This document shows, in pieces, positions 18,231 to 27,012 of a stretch of DNA of 64,000 nt. This DNA is from Neolewinella marina. GTDB taxonomy: Bacteria > Bacteroidota > Bacteroidia > Chitinophagales > Saprospiraceae. The DNA is taken from the NCBI RefSeq assembly GCF_002631205.1, contig NZ_PDLO01000009.1:1-64000 (forward strand), in the 5' to 3' direction. Numbering within the stretch: the stretch's first letter is position 1; each line of letters begins with the position of its first letter. The notes under the pieces were generated by a model, which had not been told where the DNA came from, made no database searches, and saw only the letters and a list, made by a program, of their open reading frames with translations. The translations under genes were made by a program, and so were the position numbers.

Positions 18231-18251
18231 GCATGACGGCTGAGGCCGTCG

Positions 18252-20105
18252 CTACTCGACCAGGATCAGGCTACCCGTATACTGCAGGATGACCCCGTCG
18301 AGGAAGGCGACTTCAGCTACGTAGACGTAGGTGCCCGGTGGCGCGGGCTGCCCGCCGCGGGTGCCGTCCCAGCCGGCGGAGGGGTCGTTAACCGGCAGGT
18401 CGGTAGCGGCGAAGACCTCCCCGCCCCAGCGGTTGTAGATGCGCAGGCTGGGGACGAACTGGACGTTGGGGGCCTTGCCGTAGACCGTAAATCGTTCGTT
18501 GTTGCCGTCGCCGTCGGGTGAGAAAGCATTGGGGATGTACACCAGCCGTTCGGCGACGACCCGTACCCGCACGGAATCACTGGCCGCACAGCCCTCCGCG
18601 GAAGTGGCCGTCAGCCCGAGGGTGAAGGATTCAGTCGGCAGGAGTTCGAGGGTGGAGCAGGACGAGTCGCAGGTCACGCTGCCCTCCGGCGTCCAGCGGT
18701 AGCTGGTGATGGGCTGGGAATTGCGGACGGAAACCTCCAGGGTTTCCCCGAGGACGATCTCCCGATCCTCCCCGATATCGATCACGAAGGGGAAGGGGCT
18801 CTGCAGCCGGAGGGTATCGTCGGTGGTACAGCCGTAGCGGTCCCGGAGGGTGTAGGGGTAAGCGCCTTCCCCCAGGGAATCCACGGGTACGCCCAGGGGC
18901 TGGGGGTTACCGGCGAAGGTGAAGGAGTAGGGTGACCGGCCGCGGTTGATGCTGTCGAGCACCACACGGCCATCCTGCAGGTAGGTGCAGCTGGGGTCGC
19001 GTACGGTGAACTTGCCGGAGAGGATGGGGTCTGCCACCACCGTGAGGTCGAGGCGGACGATGCTGTCGCAGCCCAGGGAAGAAATCAGGGTATCCACGTA
19101 GATGCCGCTGCGGTCGTAGGAGGAGGTGCCTACTTCCCGCGTATTGCCGGAACAGATGGTATCGGTGATGAAGTACCGCTTCGGGACCACGTTCACGATT
19201 TTGGTATTGGACACGATGCGGCATTTGCTGCTGCCGAGGTTGGCGTTGCTGTTGGCCAGCAGGTAGCGGTAGAGGTAGGCCCCGCTGATGAGGCGGTCGT
19301 GGACGAAAGTGGGATCCTTGGCTCCGGGGATGTCTACCCAGCTGTCGCCGCCGTCGTAGCTGCGCTGCCACTGCAGGGCGGGGGTGGGGAACTGGTCGCC
19401 GTTGATGGTCGCCTCCAGGGTAATGGGGTCGCCATCTTCGCAGATGTTGGCCACTTCGAGGGGAAGAATGAGGGCTTCCGGTCCGCAGGCGCGGAAGCTG
19501 ATGTTGTCGAGGGCCAGGTCGTTGCCGATACCCCCGGGGGCGTTATTGCGCAGTGCCAGGGTGACGGAGGTCTGTCCGGGCACGGTCTTGAAGGTAAAGC
19601 CGTAGGTCTTCCACTGCTCGTCTTCGGGGATGGGCCCGGTGGTGAAGTACTCCTGGTCGTCGATGAGGAAGGAGACGTTGGGCAGCAGGTTGTTGCTGCC
19701 GCGGCGCAGCACGTTGGTGATGTCGGCCGTGAATTGGTAGAGGGTGTTCTCACAGAGCCCGTCGACGACCTGCTGGTAGAACAGCCCGGGTTCGTAGCTG
19801 GCGTTGACGATCATCATGTAGCCGAAGGGGTCGGGGCTGTTGTCGCGGATGGGCCGCCAGGTGCTGAAGATGTTGGCCCACTGCCCCATGTCGTTGGTGA
19901 TGGTGTAGAACCCGTCGTTGGGCGGCGGGGAGGACTGGTAGCGGAAGCCGGGGGCAATGCCCGGATCGGGGGTAAGCACGTTGGCGCGGCCGCTGCCGAA
20001 ATCGCCGTCGGTGAAGATGTTCTCCCCCAGGTTGCCGCTGCACTGTTGGGCAGGCAGACTGAACCCCAGCAACAGAAGGAAAAACGACAGGACGGAAGCG
20101 CGCAT
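18252..20105 (-). CDS. T9SS type B surface protein (gliding motility-associated C-terminal domain)
   Basis: A 617-residue secreted protein; ATG 20105 gives MRASVLSFFLLLLGFSLPAQ. The N-terminal 200 residues form a jelly-roll-like carbohydrate-binding-type domain (NIFTDGDFGSG, LYQFTADITNVL, DLALDNISF). The middle has Ig-like repeats (PTPALQWQRSYDGGDSW) and a PKD/SprB-like repeat (SCTYLQDGRVVLDSI). The last 90 residues are the gliding motility-associated type B sorting domain (YIPNAFSPDGDGNNERF, IYNRWGGEVF, GTYVYVAEV). Likely a surface adhesin exported by the T9SS. A near-match promoter TACCTTTA lies about 30 bases upstream. Confidence 0.9.
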   Translation of the reverse strand: MRASVLSFFLLLLGFSLPAQQCSGNLGENIFTDGDFGSGRANVLTPDPGIAPGFRYQSSPPPNDGFYTITNDMGQWANIFSTWRPIRDNSPDPFGYMMIVNASYEPGLFYQQVVDGLCENTLYQFTADITNVLRRGSNNLLPNVSFLIDDQEYFTTGPIPEDEQWKTYGFTFKTVPGQTSVTLALRNNAPGGIGNDLALDNISFRACGPEALILPLEVANICEDGDPITLEATINGDQFPTPALQWQRSYDGGDSWVDIPGAKDPTFVHDRLISGAYLYRYLLANSNANLGSSKCRIVSNTKIVNVVPKRYFITDTICSGNTREVGTSSYDRSGIYVDTLISSLGCDSIVRLDLTVVADPILSGKFTVRDPSCTYLQDGRVVLDSINRGRSPYSFTFAGNPQPLGVPVDSLGEGAYPYTLRDRYGCTTDDTLRLQSPFPFVIDIGEDREIVLGETLEVSVRNSQPITSYRWTPEGSVTCDSSCSTLELLPTESFTLGLTATSAEGCAASDSVRVRVVAERLVYIPNAFSPDGDGNNERFTVYGKAPNVQFVPSLRIYNRWGGEVFAATDLPVNDPSAGWDGTRGGQPAPPGTYVYVAEVAFLDGVILQYTGSLILVE

Positions 20106-20166
20106 AGCCACGGAAAAGATCGGGTTCGGAGGGGAAGCGGATAAAGGTAGGCTTTCCCCGCCTTCC

Positions 20167-20185
20167 CGGCACCCGCGCACCGCCG
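20167..20185. repeat. CGGCACCCGCG motif, copy 2
   Basis: CCGGCACCCGCGCACCGCC in the divergent region between the type B adhesin (start 20105) and the patatin gene (start 20257), roughly 62 and 72 bases from the two starts. Confidence 0.5.
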
Positions 20186-20256
20186 CCCCAATCGGCCGAC
20201 AGTGCGTACTTTCCGTGGTGCGACGTGGTTACCGTTGCCGAACCTAAACACCCGAC

Positions 20257-21417
20257 ATGAAAAAACTAGCATTGGTCCTGAGCGGAGGCGGCTTCAAGGG
20301 GGCCTTCCAGGTAGGGGCTCTCCAGTACCTGCGCGAGAACTGGGACCGCATCGCCCCCCACCGCCCGCCCCTCTCCTTCGACATCGTGGCGGGGGTTTCG
20401 GTGGGCAGCCTCAACGGAATGATGGTGGCCCTGGACCAGTTCGACGAGCTGGAGCAACTCTGGGAGGACGTCGCCGACCGCGGGGTGAAGGAGATCTATA
20501 CCTCCGACTTCATCGATACCGACACCGACCCGGACGACCCCAACCCCGAGCTGAAGTTCCGCCTGGAATGGGATACCCTGCGCGCCCAGTTCCCCCGGAC
20601 CACCCGCAACATCCTGCTGAAGGCCATCTTCAACCGCAATTCCATCCTGCGGACCTTCCGCGAGGAATTCCAGCGGCTCCGGTCCATTGCCGACAATACC
20701 CCCCTGAAGCACAAGCTGATCCGCCTGGCCCGGCGCGACGCGATCCGGGATACCATCTTCAAATGCGGCTTCGTGTCGCTGAACGACGGGAAGTACTACT
20801 CGCTGAACCAAAACGACTTCAAGACCGACCTCGACTTCGCGAACGGGGTACTCGCCTCCACCGCCATGCCGATCGTCTGGGAGCCAGTAAAGGAAGTGGC
20901 CACCCGGCAGGGCATCCCCGATAGCCTGGTAGACGGGGGCATACGCGACGTATCGCCCCTGGGCGACGTCATCGACGAAATCGCGAAGGACGACAGCCCC
21001 CAGGACTACACCATCGTGATCATCAACTGCAGCTCGGGGAAGGTGACGGAGGAGACCTTCCGCGATAAGAACATCGTACAGATCGCCCTCCGCGCCCTGG
21101 TGGATATTGCCATCACCGAAATATTTAACAACGACATCCGGGAGTTCCTGGACAAGAACTACATCCTCGAACAGATACGCCGCCACCTGCCGAACGAGCC
21201 CATCTACGACTACGACGTGGCCACCGGCGGCCGGGGCAACGCCCTGAAGTTCTTCAACGCCCTGATCATCCAGCCCGAAGCCAACATCCTGGGCGACACC
21301 CTCACCGCCAGCCGGCCGCTGATCGACTACCGCCTGGCCCACGGCCGCGCCCGCGCCGAAATTGCCCTGAACCTCCACCTGAACAAGACGGGGGACGACA
21401 AATTCACGGTGGTGTAA
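20257..21417 (+). CDS. Patatin-like phospholipase
   Basis: A 386-residue cytoplasmic-type patatin, a lipid acyl hydrolase with a Ser-Asp dyad. The oxyanion loop is SGGGFKGAFQ (residues 8-17), the nucleophile Ser48 sits in GVSVG, and the catalytic Asp226 is in VDGGIRD. There is no signal peptide, so it probably acts on the inner membrane or on internal lipids. The C-terminal 130 residues are helical and unassigned. It is monocistronic, divergent from the T9SS type B protein. Confidence 0.93.
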   Translation: MKKLALVLSGGGFKGAFQVGALQYLRENWDRIAPHRPPLSFDIVAGVSVGSLNGMMVALDQFDELEQLWEDVADRGVKEIYTSDFIDTDTDPDDPNPELKFRLEWDTLRAQFPRTTRNILLKAIFNRNSILRTFREEFQRLRSIADNTPLKHKLIRLARRDAIRDTIFKCGFVSLNDGKYYSLNQNDFKTDLDFANGVLASTAMPIVWEPVKEVATRQGIPDSLVDGGIRDVSPLGDVIDEIAKDDSPQDYTIVIINCSSGKVTEETFRDKNIVQIALRALVDIAITEIFNNDIREFLDKNYILEQIRRHLPNEPIYDYDVATGGRGNALKFFNALIIQPEANILGDTLTASRPLIDYRLAHGRARAEIALNLHLNKTGDDKFTVV

Positions 21418-21832
21418 GGAGGTGCTTCATGCTGGATATTAGATGGTTGTTGTCACACCAGCCCAGGTTGTGCACACTATCGCCTAAGGAGGTGGCGTTG
21501 TATGGGCGGGTTCCGAAATTATCTGAGCATAATCGAGGGCCCCATCGGGTAGTGACCGTGCCTTTTTGGTTGAAGACGCCGCCCGGAACCGTTCTCATAC
21601 CCTATTAACTACCTTATTCCCAACCTTTACACCCCTCCAAATCGTTGCCGGGAACCACTTGCGGCCCGGCAAATATTGGTCCGGGATTTCGCCGATTGAT
21701 CGGTGAATCCCGTTTCCGCTGGTAGCCTTGCCGGCAGCTGGCCTTTTCCAGGTGAAAATTGACTGATGTACGCCGTAATTCTTCCCGGATCGCGGCAAGT
21801 ACGGGGGCGGGTGGGCCTATTGTCCCAGAAAC
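21418..21832. other. Non-coding, AT-richer interval with no supported gene
   Basis: 415 bases of visibly lower GC than the surroundings. Short frames on both strands (for example 21404-21598 minus) have no start context or recognisable protein. The lower GC continues into the first part of the next gene, up to about 22500. No transposase remnant could be identified. Confidence 0.6.
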
Positions 21833-23302
21833 ATGAAAAATACACCATTTTCATTCCTCTTGTTCCTCTTGCTATTGGGGCCGCTCACCATTTCTGGTCA
21901 GGATTTTCCAGGCAAGGTCACTACTACCCACGTCAGCAGCATCTTTGATGCGATGCTTGACCCAGACGGAAATGGATGGATTACTGAATCAGACACAACC
22001 TTTACTTCCGGCACTACTGAGGCGGCCGAGTTTGAGGTGCTTATCAATAGCGTGACCGGCTGGCAAGAGGTGATGGACATCAATGAGATCCATTCGGACA
22101 TTACCCCCACTTGCGGCAACTCCGACTTGATCACCGACGACGACGGGGGCGACTTCGCCTACTATAATATCATTGACCCCACACCGGCTACGCCCACTAA
22201 CGGGGATGAGTATATCCTGTTCCGGTTGCGACTGGCGCAGTCGCCAAACGGTAACTTCGGATACAATTTTCTGGTAGATACGGATGCGAAATATGGAGCG
22301 GGGGTAGACCCCAACTCAATCTGCGGAAATCCCGGCTTCGAACGGGAAATTCAGTACGCCAACGCCGGTGGTAAAAAAGGAGTAAGCGTCTACAACGTTG
22401 ATGGGGTAACCAACGTAAACAATATAGTTTGCAGTCAGTGTACTAGTGTCTCCGATGTGCAGCAGGCGCGGGCGGCCTCTGCCGGGGGGTGCGCTAGTTC
22501 TCCTACACCCCACTTTGTTACCTTCCCCCTGTTACTGTCCTACCTCGGGGTGCCCTCCAATATTGATCCACTGGACTTCTTCATCTCGGCGGCCACGGCC
22601 AGTTCGGGCAACGGCACCAGCGTCCTTGGTGGAGGCAACGTCACTGACCTGGGGGGGCTGGACAAGGGGCAACCGGCGTGCGGCTGTGCCGGTCAGTCGG
22701 GCTGCGACCTGTTCGACTGCCAGATTGGCTGCCTCAACACGGCCTTCGTGGCCCTGCCCGTCACCTTCAACTACTTCACGGCCGAGGCCGGCGCCCACGA
22801 CGTTTACCTGCGGTGGGCCACCGCCACCGAGTCCAACAACAGCCACTTCGACCTGGAGCACAGCACCGACGGGGTGAGCTTCACGCCCCTGAGCCGCATC
22901 TTCGGGGTGGGCACTTCCACCAAGACCACGGAGTACGACTTCGTCCACCGCTTCCCCCCGGCCGGTACCCACTACTACCGGCTGCGGCAGGAGGACCTGG
23001 ACGGCACCTACCGCTATAGCTCCATCGAAGCGGTCAGTTTCGGGGCGGCCCCGGAGGAAGCCTTCGCCATCGTGCCCACCATCGTCATCAACGGCAGTTT
23101 GCGGATCGAGCGATTTGCCGACGATACCGATGGCCCCGTTGAATTGACGGTGTTCGACGCCGTAGGCCGCCGGCTGTTACAGCGCCGCGTGGCCGGTAGC
23201 CGGGCCATTTCCCTGGACGTGGCCGGACTGCGCCCGGGCAACTACTTCCTGCAGCTGCGCGACGGATCCACCCTGGCTACCAAGCGCTTCGTGAAACAGT
23301 AG
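21833..23302 (+). CDS. T9SS type A-sorted secreted protein
   Basis: A 489-residue secreted protein with signal peptide ending ISGQ. Residues 20-250 form a domain with ELDs of Asp and Gly (DPDGNGWIT, DEYILFRLRLAQ, FLVDTDAKYG, VSVYNVDGVTN), which I recall from other Bacteroidota surface proteins but cannot name. A Cys-rich link (CGCAGQSGCDLFDCQIGC) follows, then a fibronectin-like strand region (VYLRWATATESNNSHFDLE, YYRLRQEDLDGTY) typical just before type A sorting domains, and the sorting domain itself (LTVFDAVGRRLLQ, GNYFLQLRDG). Base composition changes inside the gene near 22500, suggesting a mosaic origin. Confidence 0.85.
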   Translation: MKNTPFSFLLFLLLLGPLTISGQDFPGKVTTTHVSSIFDAMLDPDGNGWITESDTTFTSGTTEAAEFEVLINSVTGWQEVMDINEIHSDITPTCGNSDLITDDDGGDFAYYNIIDPTPATPTNGDEYILFRLRLAQSPNGNFGYNFLVDTDAKYGAGVDPNSICGNPGFEREIQYANAGGKKGVSVYNVDGVTNVNNIVCSQCTSVSDVQQARAASAGGCASSPTPHFVTFPLLLSYLGVPSNIDPLDFFISAATASSGNGTSVLGGGNVTDLGGLDKGQPACGCAGQSGCDLFDCQIGCLNTAFVALPVTFNYFTAEAGAHDVYLRWATATESNNSHFDLEHSTDGVSFTPLSRIFGVGTSTKTTEYDFVHRFPPAGTHYYRLRQEDLDGTYRYSSIEAVSFGAAPEEAFAIVPTIVINGSLRIERFADDTDGPVELTVFDAVGRRLLQRRVAGSRAISLDVAGLRPGNYFLQLRDGSTLATKRFVKQ

Positions 23303-23310
23303 GCGGCGGC

Positions 23311-23337
23311 GCGCGGGTGCCGGGGAAAATTCCCGGC
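23311..23337. terminator. Hairpin overlapping CGGCACCCGCG motif copy 3
   Basis: GCGCGGGTGCCGGGG (23311-23325) is the third intergenic copy of the motif. It overlaps a hairpin GCCGGG / CCCGGC (23319-23324 and 23332-23337, 7-base loop) located 16 bases after the stop at 23302. No T-tract follows, so termination is only a guess. Confidence 0.35.
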
Positions 23338-23386
23338 GGGCGGGAGTGAAAAATCCTAGCTTTACCACCTAACCCCCGCTAGTGTC

Positions 23387-23935
23387 ATGCTGCAGCCCCT
23401 GCTCCGCTACCGCCCCGCCACCCCCTTCGACGCGCCCCGCATCGCGGCCCTCCACACCCGCAGCTGGCGGGAAAATTACCGGGGGGCCATGACCGACGAC
23501 TACCTCGACGGGCAAGCCGCGGATGAGCGGCTGGGGGTCTGGACCCAGCGCTTCTCCGAAGAGAATCCAAACATGCAGGTATTCCTGGCGGAATCAGGGG
23601 TGAACCTGGTCGGGTTTTGCTGTCTGTTCCTGGACCACGATTCTAAAGACGGCACCCTGCTGGACAACCTCCACGTACACATCGACTACCGGGGGCGGGG
23701 GGTCGGCAAACAGCTCATGCACTGGGCCGCCAAAACGACCATGGCCCACGATCCGGCGGGTAAGCTGTACCTCTGGGTGCTGCAACAGAACACCGCCGCC
23801 GCGGCCGTGTACCGCAAGCTTGGCGGCCGCATGGGCCGCCGCGAACAACACCACATGCCGGGTACGGCTGCCGAAGGAACCCCGGCCCTCGCGGTGCACT
23901 TCGACCCGGCCGACCTGCGGGAGCGGACCCGCTGA
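23387..23935 (+). CDS. GNAT-family N-acetyltransferase
   Basis: A 182-residue GNAT acetyltransferase. Motif A is visible as LHVHIDYRGRGVGKQLM (acetyl-CoA pyrophosphate loop RGRGVGK), preceded by FLAESGVNLVGFCC and followed by LYLWVLQQNTAAAAVYRKLGG. Acceptor substrate unknown. A near-match -7 element TAGCTTTA is at 23357-23364. It lies 51 bases before the creatininase-family gene and may be co-transcribed. Confidence 0.92.
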   Translation: MLQPLLRYRPATPFDAPRIAALHTRSWRENYRGAMTDDYLDGQAADERLGVWTQRFSEENPNMQVFLAESGVNLVGFCCLFLDHDSKDGTLLDNLHVHIDYRGRGVGKQLMHWAAKTTMAHDPAGKLYLWVLQQNTAAAAVYRKLGGRMGRREQHHMPGTAAEGTPALAVHFDPADLRERTR

Positions 23936-23986
23936 GCGTAAACCGGCCCGCGCGGTTATCTTCGGCACCCGCCAAAAGTTACCGCC

Positions 23987-24751
23987 ATGATCCGACCCTA
24001 CATCCTCACCGAAACCAACTGGAAGCACCTCCGCGACGCCACCGTCGACCTGGCCATCCTGCCCTGGGGGGCCACCGAGGCCCATAATTACCACCTGCCC
24101 TACGGCACGGACAACATCGAAGCCGAGGGACTGGCCGAGGAAGCCGCCCGCCTGGCCTGGGAGCGGGGCGCCAAAATCATGGTGCTGCCCACCATCCCCT
24201 ACGGCATCAATACCGGGCAGACGGACATCTTCCTGGACATGAACCTCAACCCCACTACCCAGCTGGCCATCCTGCGCGACATCGCCGCTACCCTGAACCG
24301 ACAGGGGGTAAAGAAACTGCTGGTCTTCAACAGCCACGGGGGCAACAGCTTCAAGCTGCTGCTGAAGGAACTGGGGCTGGAGTACCCCGAGATGTTCTTC
24401 TGCACCTCCGACTGGTTCCGAGCACTGGACAAGACACAGTACTTCGAGGAGGCCGGCGACCACGCCGACGAAATGGAAACCAGCCTGGTCATGCACCTGC
24501 GCCCCGAATTGGTGCTGCCCCTCGAAGAGGCCGGCCCCGGGGCCGAAAGGAAACACAAGATCCGCGCCTTCGCCGAAGGTTGGGTAGCCCACGAACGTCG
24601 CTGGTCGCAGGTCACGGCCGACACCGGCATCGGCGACCCCCGGAAGGCGACCGCCGAAAAGGGAGAGCGCTACTTCCGCGACGTCACCGAGAAATTCGCC
24701 GACCTCTTCGTGGAGCTCGCCCGGCTGGATCCCGGGAATATGTACGGATAG
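23987..24751 (+). CDS. Creatininase-family amidohydrolase
   Basis: A 254-residue member of the creatininase/MftE/ArfB metal-dependent amidase family. Metal ligands are visible in WGATEAHNYHLPYGTD (Glu, His, Asp), NSHGGNS (His) and DHADEMETS (the HAGEMETS motif, Glu). The common first motif GSTEQHGPHLP is altered to GATEAHNYHLP, but the ligand positions are kept. Substrate cannot be told: relatives act on creatinine, formamidopyrimidines or peptides. TATCTTCG at 23958-23965 is a possible -7 element. Confidence 0.88.
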   Translation: MIRPYILTETNWKHLRDATVDLAILPWGATEAHNYHLPYGTDNIEAEGLAEEAARLAWERGAKIMVLPTIPYGINTGQTDIFLDMNLNPTTQLAILRDIAATLNRQGVKKLLVFNSHGGNSFKLLLKELGLEYPEMFFCTSDWFRALDKTQYFEEAGDHADEMETSLVMHLRPELVLPLEEAGPGAERKHKIRAFAEGWVAHERRWSQVTADTGIGDPRKATAEKGERYFRDVTEKFADLFVELARLDPGNMYG

Positions 24752-24856
24752 GTAAAGGAAGATCCGCCTCACGGCCCAGCGATTACCGTGTTCATCCACC
24801 CGCACCCAGCTGCCCGAACACGCCCCATTTTTACGGCGTTGCAGCAGGAAAAAGCC

Positions 24857-25105
24857 ATGGCAAAAAATCACGGCAACAGCATCAAGGATGATGAGCGCTA
24901 CGAAGCCCTCCGCGACGAGGGAATGAGCAAACAAAAGGCCGCCCGGATCGCCAACACCCCAGACGCCAGCGAGAAAGGAGGCCACGCCAGCAAGTACGAG
25001 GACCGCACCAAAAAGGAACTCTACGACGAAGCCAAAAAAGTAGGTATCGAAGGCCGCTCCAACATGAGCAAGGAGGAACTGATCAAGGCGCTGCGGGAGG
25101 GGTGA
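24857..25105 (+). CDS. Small Rho_N/SAP-like domain protein
   Basis: An 82-residue basic protein from ATG 24857. The N-terminal half (NSIKDDERYEALRDEGMS, KQKAARIANTP) matches a small family usually annotated as DUF7218/plasmid stabilization-like. The C-terminal half (TKKELYDEAKKVGIEGR, MSKEELIKALR) is a Rho_N/SAP-like helix-extended-helix that may bind nucleic acid. No signal peptide. Isolated gene; function not known. Confidence 0.8.
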   Translation: MAKNHGNSIKDDERYEALRDEGMSKQKAARIANTPDASEKGGHASKYEDRTKKELYDEAKKVGIEGRSNMSKEELIKALREG

Positions 25106-25289
25106 TCTTTAGTCTTTTAGTCTGTTAGTGCTTTAGGGTGGTGTTAGTAGAAGACAGGCATTGACTACCTTGATCCCCCCACCCGAGCAAAGCGAGGGGC
25201 AAAAACCAACGCCCCTACCCGAGCGAAGCGAGGGGCAATTGCAACACCATTCACCCATTCACTCCTTCACCCCTCTACTCCCCCTACCC
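25106..25289. repeat. Cluster of word-like intergenic repeats
   Basis: Three kinds of low-complexity word follow one another: CTTTAGTCTTTTAGTCTG (25110-25127), two copies of ACCCGAGC(A/G)AAGCGAGGGGCAA (from about 25182 and 25218), and CATTCACCCATTCACTCC (25247-25264). The reading frame of the next gene runs back through this region but only as repeat-encoded sequence, so it is treated as non-coding. Confidence 0.75.
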
Positions 25290-25535
25290 ATGCCCTGGAC
25301 AGAAAAAGACAACGCCCTCCACCGTGAATTCTCCTTTGCCGACTTCCGGCAGGCCTTCGCCTTCATGACCGAGGTGGCCTTCGCCGCCGAGAAAATGGAC
25401 CACCATCCCGACTGGTCCAACGTATACAACCGGGTGAGCATCAAGCTCAACACCCACGACGCCGGCAATACCGTGACCGACCGCGACCGCAAACTGGCCG
25501 AGCGGATAGACGGTATCTTTGCGCGCTATGCGTAA
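25290..25535 (+). CDS. 4a-hydroxytetrahydrobiopterin dehydratase
   Basis: An 81-residue pterin carbinolamine dehydratase, which regenerates the pterin cofactor of aromatic amino acid hydroxylases. The start ATG 25290 gives [14 protein letters not shown]; upstream in-frame sequence is repeat. The active-site pattern is [20 protein letters not shown] (the HHPxW...V...L.TH signature). Length is slightly short compared with the usual 95-110 residues because the N-terminal helix is trimmed. The end overlaps the next gene by 8 bases. Confidence 0.92.
   Translation: MPWTEKDNALHREFSFADFRQAFAFMTEVAFAAEKMDHHPDWSNVYNRVSIKLNTHDAGNTVTDRDRKLAERIDGIFARYA
25514..25521 (+). promoter_or_regulatory. Predicted -7 element TATCTTTG inside the dehydratase gene end
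   Basis: A perfect TAnnTTTG match six bases before ATG 25528. If used, the TPR protein has its own leaderless transcript although its start overlaps the preceding stop. Confidence 0.4.
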
Positions 25536-27012
25536 CACCCTTTTGTGCTGCTGCCTCCTGCTGGTTGCGCTGCCGTCGTCGGCTGCGGAGTACCACTACC
25601 ACTTTGGCCGGGAGGCAAAAGCCGTGTACCAGGACGTTATGCGCCTGGAACTGGACCTGGCCGAAGCCGGCGTCCGCCACCTGAAAAAAACGGAACCCCG
25701 TAACCTGGCCGCTTACCACCTGGAGAGCTACATCGACTTCTTCCGGCTGTACCTGAGCGGCGACGAGGGGCTGGACGCCGCACTGGCCCAGCGTTTCGAC
25801 CAGCGGGTCGCTAAACTGGAGCAGGGCGACAGCAACTCCCCCTACTACCACTACGCCCTGGCCGAGGTGCGGCTGCACCGGAGTCTCATCGAGCTGCGCT
25901 TCGAGCGTCACCTGGCGGCTTTCCGGCAACTGAACCGGGCCTACAAGCACCTGCGCGACAACGTGGACCGCTTCCCGGATTTCCTGCTTACCTACAAGGA
26001 CCTGGGGCTGCTGCACGCGGCCGTAGGCTCTATTCCGCCACAATACAAATGGGGAGTGGAGCTCCTTTCCTCCCTGAGCGGCACCGTCAACCAGGGCAGG
26101 CGCGAGCTGAAGCGGGCGCTGACCGATACCGCCAGCCCCTTTCACCTGGAAACCCAGGTGCTCTACGCCTTCATGGAACTGCACCTGGCCGACCGCCCGG
26201 AACTGGCGTACAAGGCCGTCAAACCCCTGGGCCTGCGACCGGCCGAAAACAACCTGCACTGCTTCATCCTGGCCACCCTGGCCATGCGTACCGACCGGAA
26301 CGCCGAGGCCATCGCCCTGCTCGAGAAGCAGCAACGGGGGGGGACGGTGGCGGACTTCCCCTACCTAGATTTCCTGCTGGGCCAGGCCAAGCTGCGTAAC
26401 CTGAATCCCCAGGCCCGAATCCACTTCAAATCCTTCCTGCTCCGCTACCCCGGCCGGCACTTCCGGGAGGAGGCCCTGCAGAAGATCGCCTGGTCGTACC
26501 TGCTACAGGGCGACGAAGTGACCTACCACCGTACGATGCGGGAAATCGAAGGGGGCAGCCGAGACGGCGGCGACGAGAACGCCATCCGGGAGGCCGCCCA
26601 CGACCGCGCCCCAAACCTCCACCTGCTGCGGGCCCGGTTGCTCTTCGACGGCGGCTACTTCACGCGGGCGCGCGCCGAACTGGACGCGGTGAACACGAAC
26701 ACTTTGACGGCGGAGGAAAAACTGGAACACCGGTACCGGACCGGTCGGGTACTGGACGGACTGGGCGACGCCGCCGGGGCGCTGTCTTTCTACGAACGCA
26801 CCATCGATCTAGGCCGCGACCATCCGGCCTACTACGCCTGTAACGCGGCCCTGCAGGCCGGACTGCTGGAAGAAAAGAGGGGCAACGAAGCAGTGGCGGC
26901 CCGCTATTTCCGCACCTGTCTGTCCATCAACCCCGCGGAGTACCGTATAGGACTGCACATGATGGCCAAGGCCGGACTGGACCGTGTAGGCGGAAGCCTG
27001 AAGAAACGCTAG
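25528..27012 (+). CDS. Secreted/periplasmic TPR-repeat protein
   Basis: A 494-residue protein with signal peptide [20 protein letters not shown]. The rest is all-helical with TPR-like repeats ([74 protein letters not shown]). It resembles a conserved Bacteroidota tetratricopeptide family of unknown role; helical TPR arrays usually mediate protein contacts. ATG 25528 overlaps the previous stop. Its stop codon shares a CTAG tetramer with the stop of the convergent deacetylase gene. Confidence 0.85.
   Translation: MRNTLLCCCLLLVALPSSAAEYHYHFGREAKAVYQDVMRLELDLAEAGVRHLKKTEPRNLAAYHLESYIDFFRLYLSGDEGLDAALAQRFDQRVAKLEQGDSNSPYYHYALAEVRLHRSLIELRFERHLAAFRQLNRAYKHLRDNVDRFPDFLLTYKDLGLLHAAVGSIPPQYKWGVELLSSLSGTVNQGRRELKRALTDTASPFHLETQVLYAFMELHLADRPELAYKAVKPLGLRPAENNLHCFILATLAMRTDRNAEAIALLEKQQRGGTVADFPYLDFLLGQAKLRNLNPQARIHFKSFLLRYPGRHFREEALQKIAWSYLLQGDEVTYHRTMREIEGGSRDGGDENAIREAAHDRAPNLHLLRARLLFDGGYFTRARAELDAVNTNTLTAEEKLEHRYRTGRVLDGLGDAAGALSFYERTIDLGRDHPAYYACNAALQAGLLEEKRGNEAVAARYFRTCLSINPAEYRIGLHMMAKAGLDRVGGSLKKR

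Noticed and set aside
21404-21598. Possible remnant gene on the minus strand
   Set aside because: No family pattern and no start context; only the low GC of the region is notable.
25161-25289. N-terminal extension of the pterin dehydratase
   Set aside because: The added 43 residues are encoded by word repeats; the family begins near ATG 25290.
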